Shown: positions 8,080 through 17,310, numbered from the stretch's first letter. The stretch: 64,000 nucleotides of DNA from Psychromicrobium silvestre (GCF_013408295.1 NZ_JACBYQ010000001.1:992001-1056000); one strand, 5' to 3'. The notes: generated by a model not told the origin, from the letters alone. A program made the numbers and translations.

Positions 8080-8604
8080 CTAGTGCCGTAGCTCTTGCTC
8101 AAGGTGGAGTCCGGTGAGGTAACTCAGCACGGTATTCTTGCCGCTACTAAATTCGTAGCGCGCCCCCCACTGGTCGGTGCCGGTGACTTCCCAATGATCA
8201 TCACTGTTCTGAAGGGTTTCTGGGGCAGCGAAACCATATTTTTCGCCTGTTTCGCTCAGAATGCTCAGCGCTTTTTCACGATCAGCTCCGCGTAATGAGA
8301 GTTCAGTGGTCCAGGCCGCACTGGAATAGTTCACCACCGGCCCCGGAGCGTGCGGTACCTCCACCTCAATCGAGGTACCCTGCTGAAACTCCCGCCACTG
8401 AGCGTCAGCGAAGGCTTTTGAGAGCTCGGTTTCTAACTCTTTGAGCATCGAGTCATACTGGTCAACCACCGATTGGAGGCTGGGCCGAGAAGTGAAATCT
8501 AGGGAGGTCATGTTCTCCGCCTTTCCGAAACAACTACTTAAGAGCAATGCACTGACAATGCCGAATAGTACCGTGCTAAAAATCTTGGAGTGCTTCCGGG
8601 TCAA
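8080..8604 (-). CDS. Secreted lipoprotein, partner of the WXG-DUF1023 hydrolase
   Basis: 174 residues. The N-terminus has basic residues, a hydrophobic core and the lipobox LLSSC with Cys25 as the lipidation site, so the protein is anchored outside the membrane. The mature part has no motif I can name but ends in a beta-rich segment (HWEVTGTDQWGARYEFSSGKNTVLSYLTG). The start overlaps the stop of the upstream hydrolase as ATGA. A lipoprotein in the same relative position follows the paralogous hydrolase at 28008-29888, which suggests the two products work as a pair, perhaps as toxin and immunity or enzyme and anchor. Confidence 0.8.
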   Translation of the reverse strand: MTRKHSKIFSTVLFGIVSALLLSSCFGKAENMTSLDFTSRPSLQSVVDQYDSMLKELETELSKAFADAQWREFQQGTSIEVEVPHAPGPVVNYSSAAWTTELSLRGADREKALSILSETGEKYGFAAPETLQNSDDHWEVTGTDQWGARYEFSSGKNTVLSYLTGLHLEQELRH

Positions 8605-10220
8605 TCGAAGAGTCCTTTGATCCCCTTGACCACACCCTTGACATCGTTCACGGCCGAATCTACCGCGCCGTCCACCGCCCCAACAGTGCCGCCGACGACG
8701 GTTCCGACCACCCGACCCGGGGTGCCTGCAATATCCTCCCCCACATCGCCACCGTGCGAGGCGCCGTCAATAGCTCCCTCGGTGCCGCCGCGAGCGATGT
8801 CGACACCGGTACCCAAGCCGACCAAACCGCGGACGGCGTCCCCAGCCCCAGAGTTGTCGCCATGGACGGCCAAATCTGACCGACCGGCTACCACCGCGGC
8901 GATATTGTATTGGCTGGTGGAATCGGTTTGAAGATATTGGCCATGCCCGCTGGAGGCGGAACCATGCGAGGAGCTCGCGGTAGAAAGATCGTCTATTCCG
9001 GAGAGCTGATTAGGATCATCGCCGAAGGCGCCCAGATCCGCAATCGGATCGTCCTTCGCCTCAAGCACGAAACTATGCCCGTCCGGAACCCGCAGATTAT
9101 CGGCGTCACTGGTACCTAGACCTGGTGAACCGAAGACCACCATATTGTCAAAGACACTGGTTTCTTGAACGGCGAGTCCGGTCACAAAAGAACCGTAGGA
9201 ATGGCCAATCGCCGTCAGGTTTGAATCCGGGTTAGCCGCGTCCAAACCCTCGGCGAAATGCGCCAATACGGGGGCCCCTTGCTGTCCATATCTGGGATCG
9301 GGTGCCTCCTTGGCAACTTGCACCCAACCATCGTCCGTGCCTGCCGGAGCGTCATAACCAATCCAAGCGATTAACGCCGTGCTGTCATTACTGCCCGTCG
9401 TCATATTGAGACGATCGGTGCGACGTTTTAGCGCCAGCATGTCATTGACGTAGCCGTTGAGCTTCGTATCGGGTTCCGAGCCGATGCCGGGAGTGAAGAC
9501 CCCCACATTGCTTGCCGTATCCGCGTTGCCAACTCCGACGGCGGCGCGCGGCGGGTGCTGTGAGTCATCAAAGAGCAGCACCTGGGCTTGCTCGCCACTG
9601 GACTCAACCTTTTCGACAGATTTCCTGATCTGCTCGATGGTGCCAAGCGCTTGATTGATTTCCGCTCGTCGCTCGTTATCCCCCGGGGCAAGCCCGGACA
9701 ACTCCGCCTTGAGCCGGGCTTCCTCGCTATCAAGTCGGAGCCGATTGGCGGCATCGCGAGCGCTGGCGGGTACCCCGTCGAGATTTCCAATCTGATCCGG
9801 ATGTTCCTTGATATAGCGATCCTTTTCGTCCTGGCTGAGCGAATCCCACCATTTATTGACCGCCTTTGGACCGGCGTCGGCAGGCGGTAGTCCGGGAAGT
9901 GGCCCGATTGGGGAGCCGGAGCCGCCTCCGGACCCACCACCGCTATCCACTGCACTGGTCTTGATCTGCTCATCGGCGTTGCGGACCAAAATTCTGGAAA
10001 GATTGCTCAACATAGCAGCCGAGCGATGCAGAGCTGGCCGCATCGATCCCGCCCATTGCTGTCTAAAGTCAGTGGCATCGGAGCCGTGCCAGCGAAGTCC
10101 GCTATTCAGCGCCGCGTCCAAGGTATTGGCGGTCCTGTCTAAGTTCTCGGAAGTGGCATCCACGTACTTGGCAAGGCTTTTGAGCTCATCCGGATTCGCT
10201 CCGAGCATCTCATCTGTCAT
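8601..10220 (-). CDS. WXG-type N-terminal domain fused to a DUF1023 alpha/beta hydrolase
   Basis: 539 residues. Residues 1-90 are helical with a WXG-like turn (Trp44-His-Gly46), as in type VII secretion substrates. A Gly/Ser/Pro linker follows, then a conserved motif WWDSLSQDEKDRYIKEHP. The DUF1023 alpha/beta hydrolase has nucleophile elbow AIGHSYGS (Ser341), acid region EAKDDPIADLG and a late His in SSGHGQYL (His426). The last 90 residues are Gly/Ala/Val-rich and amphipathic. There is no classical signal peptide, so export by a type VII-like route is inferred. A paralogous module sits at 27714-31061. Confidence 0.85.
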   Translation of the reverse strand: MTDEMLGANPDELKSLAKYVDATSENLDRTANTLDAALNSGLRWHGSDATDFRQQWAGSMRPALHRSAAMLSNLSRILVRNADEQIKTSAVDSGGGSGGGSGSPIGPLPGLPPADAGPKAVNKWWDSLSQDEKDRYIKEHPDQIGNLDGVPASARDAANRLRLDSEEARLKAELSGLAPGDNERRAEINQALGTIEQIRKSVEKVESSGEQAQVLLFDDSQHPPRAAVGVGNADTASNVGVFTPGIGSEPDTKLNGYVNDMLALKRRTDRLNMTTGSNDSTALIAWIGYDAPAGTDDGWVQVAKEAPDPRYGQQGAPVLAHFAEGLDAANPDSNLTAIGHSYGSFVTGLAVQETSVFDNMVVFGSPGLGTSDADNLRVPDGHSFVLEAKDDPIADLGAFGDDPNQLSGIDDLSTASSSHGSASSGHGQYLQTDSTSQYNIAAVVAGRSDLAVHGDNSGAGDAVRGLVGLGTGVDIARGGTEGAIDGASHGGDVGEDIAGTPGRVVGTVVGGTVGAVDGAVDSAVNDVKGVVKGIKGLFD

Positions 10221-10417
10221 TATTGGCCCCTTGGTCCGGCTATCTGCAAAAAGCGTAGGCCGGGCGAATGGCTACTGTCGATGGGGACTTCTCCCCGAGG
10301 AAGTTACTGCTAATGAGACTCGCCAGAAAATCGCTCTTACCCGGCCGCTCAGCCTTGCGGGAATAAGCTATTGCGCAAAGCCCCCTGTGTTCACTTCCCA
10401 CTCTTTTGAGGAACGCA

Positions 10418-11245
10418 ATGGATAGAGTTTTGTGTGAGCGCTATCGACTGATTCGCCGAATAGGTGTCGGAGCCGCTGCTGCCGTGTTCCGCGCCGAAGA
10501 TCTGAAGCTGAGCCGCCAGGTCGCGGTGAAGATCTTTTCCGCGGATGTGACGGACGTTCAACGACAAGAGCAAGAACTCCGAGCGCTGGCGAAATTACAG
10601 CATCCCTTTCTGATCAGCCTTTTTGACTGCGGCGTGTGCGATTCCGATCTGGATGGCCCCAGGGCGTTTATGGTGATGGAGCTGATCGAGGGAAGCGACC
10701 TACGAGAACTACTAGTCGCGCCGGAAGCCTCCGGCGGCTTAGCGGCCCCCCGGGTCGCGAAACTGGGTTGGGCACTGGCTCAGGCGTTGCTCGCCGTACA
10801 CTCCGCTGGAGTGGTGCATCGGGATGTGAAGCCTGCCAACATCCTGCTCGGACGCTCCGAGCTTCCCATTCTGTGCGATTTTGGCATCGCCCGGCTGCAC
10901 GATTCCGCCGAAGCCACCAGCCCTGGGCTCACGATTGGTACCGCCAGCTATTTGAGCCCAGAACAAGCGCTCGGCGAGCCGGTTCATTCCAGCGCCGATA
11001 TCTATTCCTTGGGCTTGGTCTTGCTGGAATGCCTAAGCGGTGACAAAGCCTTTCCCGGCTCGGCCCTGGAGTCCTCCATCGCCAGGCTGCTTCACGATCC
11101 GGCGATTCCACAAGAATTGGAAGGGTATTGGCCCGAGTTGCTGACTGCTATGACTGCCCGGAACCCCTCGGAACGACCGCAAGCTGCGGAATGCGCTGAA
11201 GCACTCTTTGAGCTGCAAATCCGGCAGGCCGCGCACGCAGGCTAA
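10418..11245 (+). CDS. Soluble Ser/Thr protein kinase
   Basis: 275 residues forming only a Hanks-type kinase domain: ATP-binding Lys38 (VAVKIF), catalytic loop VHRDVKPANILL, DFG (LCDFGIARLHD) and SPEQALG in the activation region. The glycine loop is RIGVGAAAAV, so its third glycine is alanine. There is no transmembrane segment or PASTA domain, unlike PknB. ATG 10418 is preferred because GAGG lies 6 nt upstream, although TTG 10406 is in frame. It is divergent from the WXG-DUF1023 operon, and kinases of this type often sit beside type VII loci. Its substrate is unknown. Confidence 0.9.
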   Translation: MDRVLCERYRLIRRIGVGAAAAVFRAEDLKLSRQVAVKIFSADVTDVQRQEQELRALAKLQHPFLISLFDCGVCDSDLDGPRAFMVMELIEGSDLRELLVAPEASGGLAAPRVAKLGWALAQALLAVHSAGVVHRDVKPANILLGRSELPILCDFGIARLHDSAEATSPGLTIGTASYLSPEQALGEPVHSSADIYSLGLVLLECLSGDKAFPGSALESSIARLLHDPAIPQELEGYWPELLTAMTARNPSERPQAAECAEALFELQIRQAAHAG

Positions 11246-11297
11246 GCGCTCCACCTCCCGCGACCCCGTTCCCCATCCCCAATCCCCAATCCCTCGT

Positions 11298-11354
11298 CGA
11301 GTGTGGAGATCTGCACGTTAAAACCGGTTCAAAAGGTGCAGATCTCCACACTCG
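11298..11354. repeat. Perfect 19-bp inverted repeat between kinase and hpa operon
   Basis: CGAGTGTGGAGATCTGCAC (11298-11316) is repeated exactly in inverted form at 11336-11354. The 19-nt loop contains a smaller palindrome AACCGGTT. It lies 20 bp before the -35 of the downstream operon promoter. A long perfect stem without a T-tract suggests a mobile or REP-like palindromic unit, or a bidirectional transcription barrier. It does not resemble the short operators nearby. Confidence 0.75.
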
Positions 11355-11373
11355 GCGGTAATTTGCGAGGGTC

Positions 11374-11418
11374 TTGACGTGGCGTGCATCACGCCCGTAT
11401 TCTGAATCGTATACGATT
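11374..11418 (+). promoter_or_regulatory. Sigma-70-type promoter with a GntR-type operator
   Basis: The -35 TTGACG (11374-11379) and -10 TATTCT (11398-11403) are separated by 18 bp. Immediately after the -10 lies the perfect 14-bp palindrome AATCGTATACGATT (11405-11418). Palindromes with a GT-N-AC core are typical targets of FCD-type GntR repressors, and the second gene of this operon encodes one. Binding there would block the promoter, giving induction by a pathway intermediate. The regulator-site pairing is inferred. Confidence 0.7.
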
Positions 11419-11448
11419 TCATATCTGATTTAGATCACTGGGAGTGCA

Positions 11449-12924
11449 ATGATGCGACAGGCCGATGAAACCACCCTCCGTTCCGCGGGCAAGGTCATTG
11501 CCGTGCACATCAATTACCCCTCCCGTGCGGCCCAACGCGGCCGAACTCCACAACTCCCCTCCTACTTCCTCAAGCCGAGCAGCTCGCTGAGCCTTTCCGG
11601 CCAGGTTGAACGGCCTGCGGGTTGCGAGTTACTCGGATTCGAGGGGGAAATTGCCCTAATCATCGGCGCTCCAGCCCGCCGAGTTTCCCCCGAAAACGCC
11701 TGGAAACACGTGCAATGGGTAACCGCCAGCAATGACCTCGGCGTCTACGACCTCCGCTACGCCGATAAGGGTTCGAATCTGCGCTCCAAGGGCGGTGACG
11801 GTTTCACCCCGCTCGGCCCTGCCCTACTCCCCGCGGCCGATCTTGACCCACAGCAGCTAAGAATCCAGACCTGGCTCAACGGTGAACTGGTCCAAGACGA
11901 CGACACCACCACCCTGCTCTTCCCCTTCAGCCAACTCATCGCGGACCTGAGCCAGTTGATCACCCTGGAACCGGGAGATGTGATCCTGACCGGCACTCCT
12001 GCCGGGGCTTCCGTTGCGGTGCCGGGTGACGTCGTCGAAATCGAGGTCAGCGCCGGCGACCCGTCCGCAACAGAACTGTCCACCGGTAGGCTGCGCACCG
12101 CCGTCGTGCAGAGCTCGGTACCGCTGGCGGATTTCGGTGCCCAGCCAAAAACCGACGAGCTGCAGCACGCCGAGGCCTGGGGCATTCCAGCAGCAGAACA
12201 GGTAGCAAAGCCGGAGAAGTTACTCACGTCAGAGCTTGAAGCCAAACTGCGCAAGGTAGCCACCGCCACACTGAGTTCTCAGTTGCGCAAACGAGGCTTC
12301 AATAATGTCTCCATCGACGGTCTCACTCCCACCCGACCCGGTGAGAAAGTGGTCGGCACCGCCCGGACCCTGCGCTATGTGCCGAACCGAGAAGACCTGT
12401 TCAAGGAGTTCGGCGGCGGCTACAACGCACAGAAACGAGCCATTGACACGCTCAAAGCGGGTGAGGTGCTGGTGATGGAGGCTCGCGGCGAGAAGGGCAC
12501 CGGAACCCTGGGCGACATCTTGGCCCTGCGCGCCATGCACAACGGTGCGGCCGGAATCGTGACCGACGGCGGCGTCCGCGACTACACCGCGGTGGCGGAG
12601 TTGGAGATCCCGGTCTACGCCGCCAATCCGCATCCTGCCGTGTTAGGCCGAAAACACGTGCCCTGGGCGGTCGATGAAACCATTGCCTGCGGCGGCAGCA
12701 CCGTGCAACCCGGCGACATTATCGTGGCCGACGCCGACGGCATCCTGGTGATCCCACCGGCCCTGGCCGAGGAACTCGCGAATGACTCTCTGCAACAAGA
12801 ACACGAAGAGGCCTTTATCGCCGCGAAGGTTCGCGAAGGCCACAGCGTGGATGGGCTCTACCCGATGAACGCCTCATGGAAGCAGGAGTACCTGGCATGG
12901 TCCCAGAAGAACCCCCTGTCTTGA
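11449..12924 (+). CDS. Fused fumarylacetoacetate-hydrolase-fold / RraA-like aldolase protein
   Basis: 491 residues in two domains. Residues about 15-235 are FAH-fold (LGFEGEIALIIG, GSNLRSKGGDGFTPLGPAL, LEPGDVILTGTPAG), the family of HpaG isomerase/decarboxylase and HpaH hydratase. Residues about 255-480 are RraA/HMG-aldolase-like (GEKGTGTLGDILALRAMHNG followed by VTDGGVRDY). Together these could perform late steps after ring cleavage of homoprotocatechuate: decarboxylation or isomerisation, and aldol cleavage. ATG 11449 and ATG 11452 are both possible. The second has better spacing from GGAG. It is the first gene of the operon. Confidence 0.88.
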   Translation: MMRQADETTLRSAGKVIAVHINYPSRAAQRGRTPQLPSYFLKPSSSLSLSGQVERPAGCELLGFEGEIALIIGAPARRVSPENAWKHVQWVTASNDLGVYDLRYADKGSNLRSKGGDGFTPLGPALLPAADLDPQQLRIQTWLNGELVQDDDTTTLLFPFSQLIADLSQLITLEPGDVILTGTPAGASVAVPGDVVEIEVSAGDPSATELSTGRLRTAVVQSSVPLADFGAQPKTDELQHAEAWGIPAAEQVAKPEKLLTSELEAKLRKVATATLSSQLRKRGFNNVSIDGLTPTRPGEKVVGTARTLRYVPNREDLFKEFGGGYNAQKRAIDTLKAGEVLVMEARGEKGTGTLGDILALRAMHNGAAGIVTDGGVRDYTAVAELEIPVYAANPHPAVLGRKHVPWAVDETIACGGSTVQPGDIIVADADGILVIPPALAEELANDSLQQEHEEAFIAAKVREGHSVDGLYPMNASWKQEYLAWSQKNPLS

Positions 12925-13619
12925 GCAGTGGCTTGGGCGGCGCGCTAAATACCGTGATAGACGCCGAGAGCGGTAGCAAGTCTGAGCGCGCCTATGCGGT
13001 GCTCAAGGACCGAATTCTCTCCGGTAGTTACTCCCCCGGTCACCGATTGGTACTTAGCCGGATCGCCGAGGACCTCGGGGTCAGTGTGGTCCCGGTTCGA
13101 GAGGCCATCCGACGCTTGGAGGCAGAGCAACTACTCCGTTTCGAGCGCAATGTCGGTGCCACCGTGATCGGCATTGACCCGGTTGAATACTTCAACACCA
13201 TGCAAACTCTGAGCATTGTCGAAGCGGCGGCGACCGCACTCTCGCTGCCTAGCTTGGGTGTAGAAGAGATCGCCGAGGCACACCGACTGAACGAGGCCAT
13301 GAAGGAGAGCCTGGCGAATCTGGACCCGGTCCGGTTCACCGCGCTCAACCACGATTTCCATCAGGTGCTGTACCGGCAATGCCCCAATCCGCACCTGCTG
13401 GATCTGGTCAATCGCGGCTGGAACCGGCTGAACGCGCTACGCAGCTCAACCTTCAATTACATTCCCGGCCGGGCCGCCCAATCGGTACAAGAACACGATG
13501 AGTTGCTCCGGCTGATTGAAAACAAAGCCAGTGCCGACGACGTCGAACGCGCCGCCCGCGCGCACCGCACCACCACTTTATACGCCTATTTGCAGACCGC
13601 ACCGAAGGAGACCATCTAG
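12897..13619 (+). CDS. GntR-family regulator, FCD subfamily
   Basis: 240 residues. A winged helix (KSERAYAVLKDRILSGSYSPG, then IAEDLGVSVVPVREAIRRLEAE) is followed by a helical FCD ligand-binding domain with metal-site-like histidines (ALNHDFHQVLY, VQEHDELL). ATG 12897 is chosen over ATG 12876 because AGGAG stands 8 nt before it. The gene overlaps the upstream fusion gene. It is the likely repressor acting at the 11405-11418 palindrome, with a homoprotocatechuate intermediate as a plausible inducer. Confidence 0.9.
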   Translation: MVPEEPPVLSSGLGGALNTVIDAESGSKSERAYAVLKDRILSGSYSPGHRLVLSRIAEDLGVSVVPVREAIRRLEAEQLLRFERNVGATVIGIDPVEYFNTMQTLSIVEAAATALSLPSLGVEEIAEAHRLNEAMKESLANLDPVRFTALNHDFHQVLYRQCPNPHLLDLVNRGWNRLNALRSSTFNYIPGRAAQSVQEHDELLRLIENKASADDVERAARAHRTTTLYAYLQTAPKETI

Positions 13620-14629
13620 TGAAATTCCGTTCTGATCCGGCCGCCCATTTGCGCGGCTCCTTTGCCGCTATGTTCACTCCCTTTACCGACTCAGATGCCA
13701 GCGACCCCAGGACAGTGGGCGCCGTTGACCACGATTCCTTGCGAGCTATGGTCGAATGGCAGATCGCCTCCGGTTCACACGGCGTGACCATTGGCGGTTC
13801 TACCGGCGAGCCCGGTGCGCAGTCCGTGGCAGAGCGAGCCGAGGCCATCCGCACGGTAGCCGCCGCCGTCGATAATCGGGTGCCCTTCCTGGCCGGTACC
13901 GGCACCGCTGAGCTGCCCGAAACGCTGGAGCTGACCCAGGTGGCCGTGGATGCCGGGGTGGATGCTTCGATGATCATCACCCCGTACTACGCCAGGCCCA
14001 CCCAGGAAGCGCTCTATCAGTGGTACGCCACGATTGCCCGCGAATTCCCGCAAATGCCGTTCATTATTTACAACGTACCCTCGCGTACCGCGGTGGACAT
14101 CGCGCCGGAGACGGTGGCCAGGTTGTTCCGCGATTTCGAGAACATCGTGGGGATCAAGGAAACCACCAAGGACTTTGAACACTTCTCCCGGGTGCTGCAC
14201 CTTGCCCGGGGGGCAGGAAAGAGTAAGGATCTGCTGGTCTGGAGCGGCATCGAGCTACTTTGCCTGCCACTGATGGCGCTGGGGGGCGTCGGTTTCATCT
14301 CCGCATTGGCCAATATCGCCCCGAAAGCATCCGCAGATATGTACAACGCCTGGATCGAAGGTGATCTGGAGACCGCTCAGCGCATCCACTACGGAGTGCA
14401 TCCGCTGGTTGATCTGCTCTTCGCCGAGACCAATCCAGCCCCGGCCAAATGGCTGATGGCCAGGCAGGGTCTGATCGCTTCCGACTACGTTCGACCGCCA
14501 CTGATCCGGCCCACCGAGAAGGGATTGAAAACCATTGAATCGCTGCTGGAGGCGGGCAAAGAGTATCTGACCCCGGTCGGTAGCGCTTCGGAGAATGTTC
14601 AGACGAGCACTCAGGAGGCAAGGGCATGA
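13619..14629 (+). CDS. DapA-family class I aldolase (DHDPS-like)
   Basis: 336-residue TIM-barrel aldolase. It shows GGSTGEPGAQSVAERAE (pyruvate carboxylate-binding region), IIYNVPSRTAVD with the catalytic tyrosine, and GIKETTKD with the Schiff-base lysine. Housekeeping DapA is about 300 residues and would sit elsewhere. Inside this meta-cleavage operon, a pyruvate-forming aldolase is needed, normally HpaI, and none is otherwise present, so this protein may fill that step. The GTG start at 13619 overlaps the GntR stop, with AAGGAG 9 nt upstream. The C-terminal extension overlaps hpaE as ATGA. Confidence 0.87.
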   Translation: MKFRSDPAAHLRGSFAAMFTPFTDSDASDPRTVGAVDHDSLRAMVEWQIASGSHGVTIGGSTGEPGAQSVAERAEAIRTVAAAVDNRVPFLAGTGTAELPETLELTQVAVDAGVDASMIITPYYARPTQEALYQWYATIAREFPQMPFIIYNVPSRTAVDIAPETVARLFRDFENIVGIKETTKDFEHFSRVLHLARGAGKSKDLLVWSGIELLCLPLMALGGVGFISALANIAPKASADMYNAWIEGDLETAQRIHYGVHPLVDLLFAETNPAPAKWLMARQGLIASDYVRPPLIRPTEKGLKTIESLLEAGKEYLTPVGSASENVQTSTQEARA

Positions 14630-16152
14630 GCCAGCATTACGTACCCGAGAATCTTCCGGAGAAGATTCAGCACTATATCAACGGGGAATTCGTCGATTCT
14701 TTGAGCGGCGCAACCTTCGAGGTGCTGGACCCGGTTTCCAATACCACTTACACCACGGCTGCCGCCGGGCAGAAAGAGGATATCGACGCTGCTGTCGCGG
14801 CAGCCCGGGAAGCCTTCCTGAACGGTCCTTGGCCGAAGATGAAACCTCGGGAGCGAGCGAGCGTCTTGAATAAGATCGCCGACGCCGTGGAGGCGCAGGA
14901 GGATCGGCTGGCCGAACTGGAGACCTTCGATACCGGTCTGCCGATCAAGCAGGCTCGTGGCCAGGCGCTACGGGCGGCAGAGAACTTCAGGTTCTTCGCG
15001 GACCTCATCGTGGCTCAGTTCGACGATGCCATGAAGGTGCCGGGCGCGCAGATCAACTACGTCAACCGCAAGCCCATCGGTGTAGCCGGGTTGATCACAC
15101 CCTGGAATACCCCGTTCATGCTGGAATCCTGGAAGCTCGCACCCGCGCTGGCCACCGGAAACACCGTGGTGCTCAAGCCCGCCGAATTCACCCCGCTTTC
15201 GGCCAGCCTCTGGGCAACCATTTTCAAGGACGCTGGCTTGCCCGACGGCGTATTCAACTTGGTCAACGGCCTCGGCGAAGAGGCTGGAGACGCACTGGTC
15301 AAGCACCCGGAGGTGCCGCTGATTTCCTTCACCGGGGAGACCACTACCGGCCAGACCATCTTCCGCAATGCCGCCGCGAACCTCAAGGGACTCTCGATGG
15401 AGCTCGGCGGCAAGTCCCCGGCAGTGATTTTCGAGGATGCTGATCTGGATGCCGCCATTGATTCGACCCTGTTTGGCGTCTTTTCGCTCAACGGGGAACG
15501 CTGCACCGCCGGTTCACGCATTCTGGTACAGCGCGGTATCTATGACGAATTCTGCGAGCACTATGCGGCCAGAGCCAAGAACATCGTGGTGGGTGATCCC
15601 CATGATCCGGCCACCGAGGTCGGCGCCTTGGTGCACCCGGAGCACTACGCCAAGGTGATGTCCTATGTAGAAATCGGCAAGTCCGAAGGCCGATTGTTGG
15701 CCGGTGGAGGACGGCCGGAGAACCTGCCCGCCGGTCAGGAGAACGGCAGCTACGTCTCCCCCACGGTCTTCGCGGATGTGGCACCCGAAGCTCGGATCTT
15801 CCAGGAGGAAATCTTCGGCCCGGTGGTGGCTATCACCCCCTTCGATACCGACGAGGAAGCCCTGCAATTGGCCAATGGGGTGAAGTACGGCCTGGCCGCT
15901 TATATCTGGACCCAGGACCTGACCAGGGCACACAACTTTGCGCAGAGTGTGGAGGCCGGCATGGTCTGGCTCAACTCACATAATGTTCGCGATCTACGCA
16001 CTCCCTTCGGCGGGGTGAAATCCTCCGGCCTGGGCCATGAGGGTGGCTACCGTTCGATTGACTTCTATACCGATCAGCAAGCCGTGCACATCACGCTCGG
16101 TGCCGTACACACACCCCGTTTCGGGGCAACACAGTTTGGAGAGACCCGATGA
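14626..16152 (+). CDS. hpaE: 5-carboxymethyl-2-hydroxymuconate semialdehyde dehydrogenase
   Basis: 508-residue aldehyde dehydrogenase that oxidises the ring-cleavage semialdehyde to the diacid with NAD. Catalytic residues are visible: Glu259 in SMELGGKSP and Cys293 in NGERCTAGSR, with ITPWNTPFMLESWKLAPALA in the cofactor region. The GERCTAGSR motif and the position directly before hpaD support HpaE rather than a generic aldehyde dehydrogenase. It starts at ATG 14626 behind AGGAGG and overlaps both neighbours by 4 nt. Confidence 0.93.
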   Translation: MSQHYVPENLPEKIQHYINGEFVDSLSGATFEVLDPVSNTTYTTAAAGQKEDIDAAVAAAREAFLNGPWPKMKPRERASVLNKIADAVEAQEDRLAELETFDTGLPIKQARGQALRAAENFRFFADLIVAQFDDAMKVPGAQINYVNRKPIGVAGLITPWNTPFMLESWKLAPALATGNTVVLKPAEFTPLSASLWATIFKDAGLPDGVFNLVNGLGEEAGDALVKHPEVPLISFTGETTTGQTIFRNAAANLKGLSMELGGKSPAVIFEDADLDAAIDSTLFGVFSLNGERCTAGSRILVQRGIYDEFCEHYAARAKNIVVGDPHDPATEVGALVHPEHYAKVMSYVEIGKSEGRLLAGGGRPENLPAGQENGSYVSPTVFADVAPEARIFQEEIFGPVVAITPFDTDEEALQLANGVKYGLAAYIWTQDLTRAHNFAQSVEAGMVWLNSHNVRDLRTPFGGVKSSGLGHEGGYRSIDFYTDQQAVHITLGAVHTPRFGATQFGETR

Positions 16153-17234
16153 ACAACGTTGTTCAGCCACTACCGGCCCCGGATATTGTCCGTTGCGCCT
16201 ATCTGGAACTCGTCGTGACCGATCTGGCCGCCTCACGTGCGTTCTACGTCGATGTGCTGGGTCTGCATGTCACCGAGGAGGACGAGGAGGCTATCTACCT
16301 ACGATCCTTCGAGGAGTTCATCCATCACAATCTGGTGCTCCGCAAGGGGCCGGTGGCTGCGGCAGCGGCCTTTGCCTATCGGGTGCGGACTCCCGAGGAT
16401 GTGGACCGCGCCGAGGCTTGGTACGCTGCGCGCGGTTGCCGGACTGAACGCCGTCGTGATGGCTTCGTCAAAGGCATCGGCGACTCGGTCCGGGTGCAGG
16501 ACCCGCTGGGCTTCCCCTATGAGTTCTTCTACGAAACCGAGCACGTGGAGCGGCTCACCCAGCGCTACGACCTCTACAACGCCGGTGAATTGGTGCGGCT
16601 GGATCACTTCAACCAGGTCACCCCGGATGTGCCGAAGGGCCGGGCCTATCTTGAGGAGCTGGGCTTCAAGGTCTCCGAGGATATTAAGGATTCCGACGGC
16701 GTCACCTACGCTGCCTGGATGTACCGTAAGCAGACGGTGCACGACACCGCACTGACCGGGGGCGATGGCCCACGAATGCATCACATCGCCTTCTCCACCC
16801 ACGAGAAGCACAACATTATTCAGATCTGCGACAAGATGGGTGCACTGCGCATCTCGGACCGGATCGAACGTGGTCCCGGCAGGCACGGAGTGTCCAATGC
16901 CTTCTACCTCTACATCCTGGACCCCGATGGGCACCGGGTGGAGATCTATACCCAGGACTACTACACCGGGGACCCGGACAATCCAACTGTCACCTGGGAT
17001 GTACACGATAATCAGCGCCGCGACTGGTGGGGGAATCCAGTCGTGCCCAGTTGGTACACCGAGGCCTCACCGGTTCTGGACCTCGACGGAAACCCACAAC
17101 CCGTGGTGATCCGCGAAGATAAATCCGAAATGGCGGTAACCGTTGGGGCGGACGGTTTCTCCTACACCCGCCAAGCCGGTGAATCCGAAGAACCCGGTGA
17201 GGAAGTCGGTTTCAAACTGGGGCAACAGCTTTAG
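16149..17234 (+). CDS. hpaD: 3,4-dihydroxyphenylacetate 2,3-dioxygenase, extradiol VOC type
   Basis: 361-residue two-domain vicinal-oxygen-chelate dioxygenase that opens the homoprotocatechuate ring next to the diol. Metal ligands are His153 (LVRLDHFNQ), His212 (RMHHIAF) and Glu265 (HRVEIYTQ), with the spacing known for the Brevibacterium iron and Arthrobacter manganese enzymes. The C-terminal tail WWGNPVVPSWYTEAS also matches that family. I recognise strong similarity to Arthrobacter MndD, so manganese is possible, but metal choice cannot be read from the sequence. It is coupled to hpaE by ATGA. Confidence 0.95.
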   Translation: MNNVVQPLPAPDIVRCAYLELVVTDLAASRAFYVDVLGLHVTEEDEEAIYLRSFEEFIHHNLVLRKGPVAAAAAFAYRVRTPEDVDRAEAWYAARGCRTERRRDGFVKGIGDSVRVQDPLGFPYEFFYETEHVERLTQRYDLYNAGELVRLDHFNQVTPDVPKGRAYLEELGFKVSEDIKDSDGVTYAAWMYRKQTVHDTALTGGDGPRMHHIAFSTHEKHNIIQICDKMGALRISDRIERGPGRHGVSNAFYLYILDPDGHRVEIYTQDYYTGDPDNPTVTWDVHDNQRRDWWGNPVVPSWYTEASPVLDLDGNPQPVVIREDKSEMAVTVGADGFSYTRQAGESEEPGEEVGFKLGQQL

Positions 17235-17310
17235 CGAAAGCCCTGCCGAAAGCCGCTACGCCGGGTTGGGGCTTCAGATCCTTTCCATCTAGACGAACAA
17301 AGGAGTTCAG

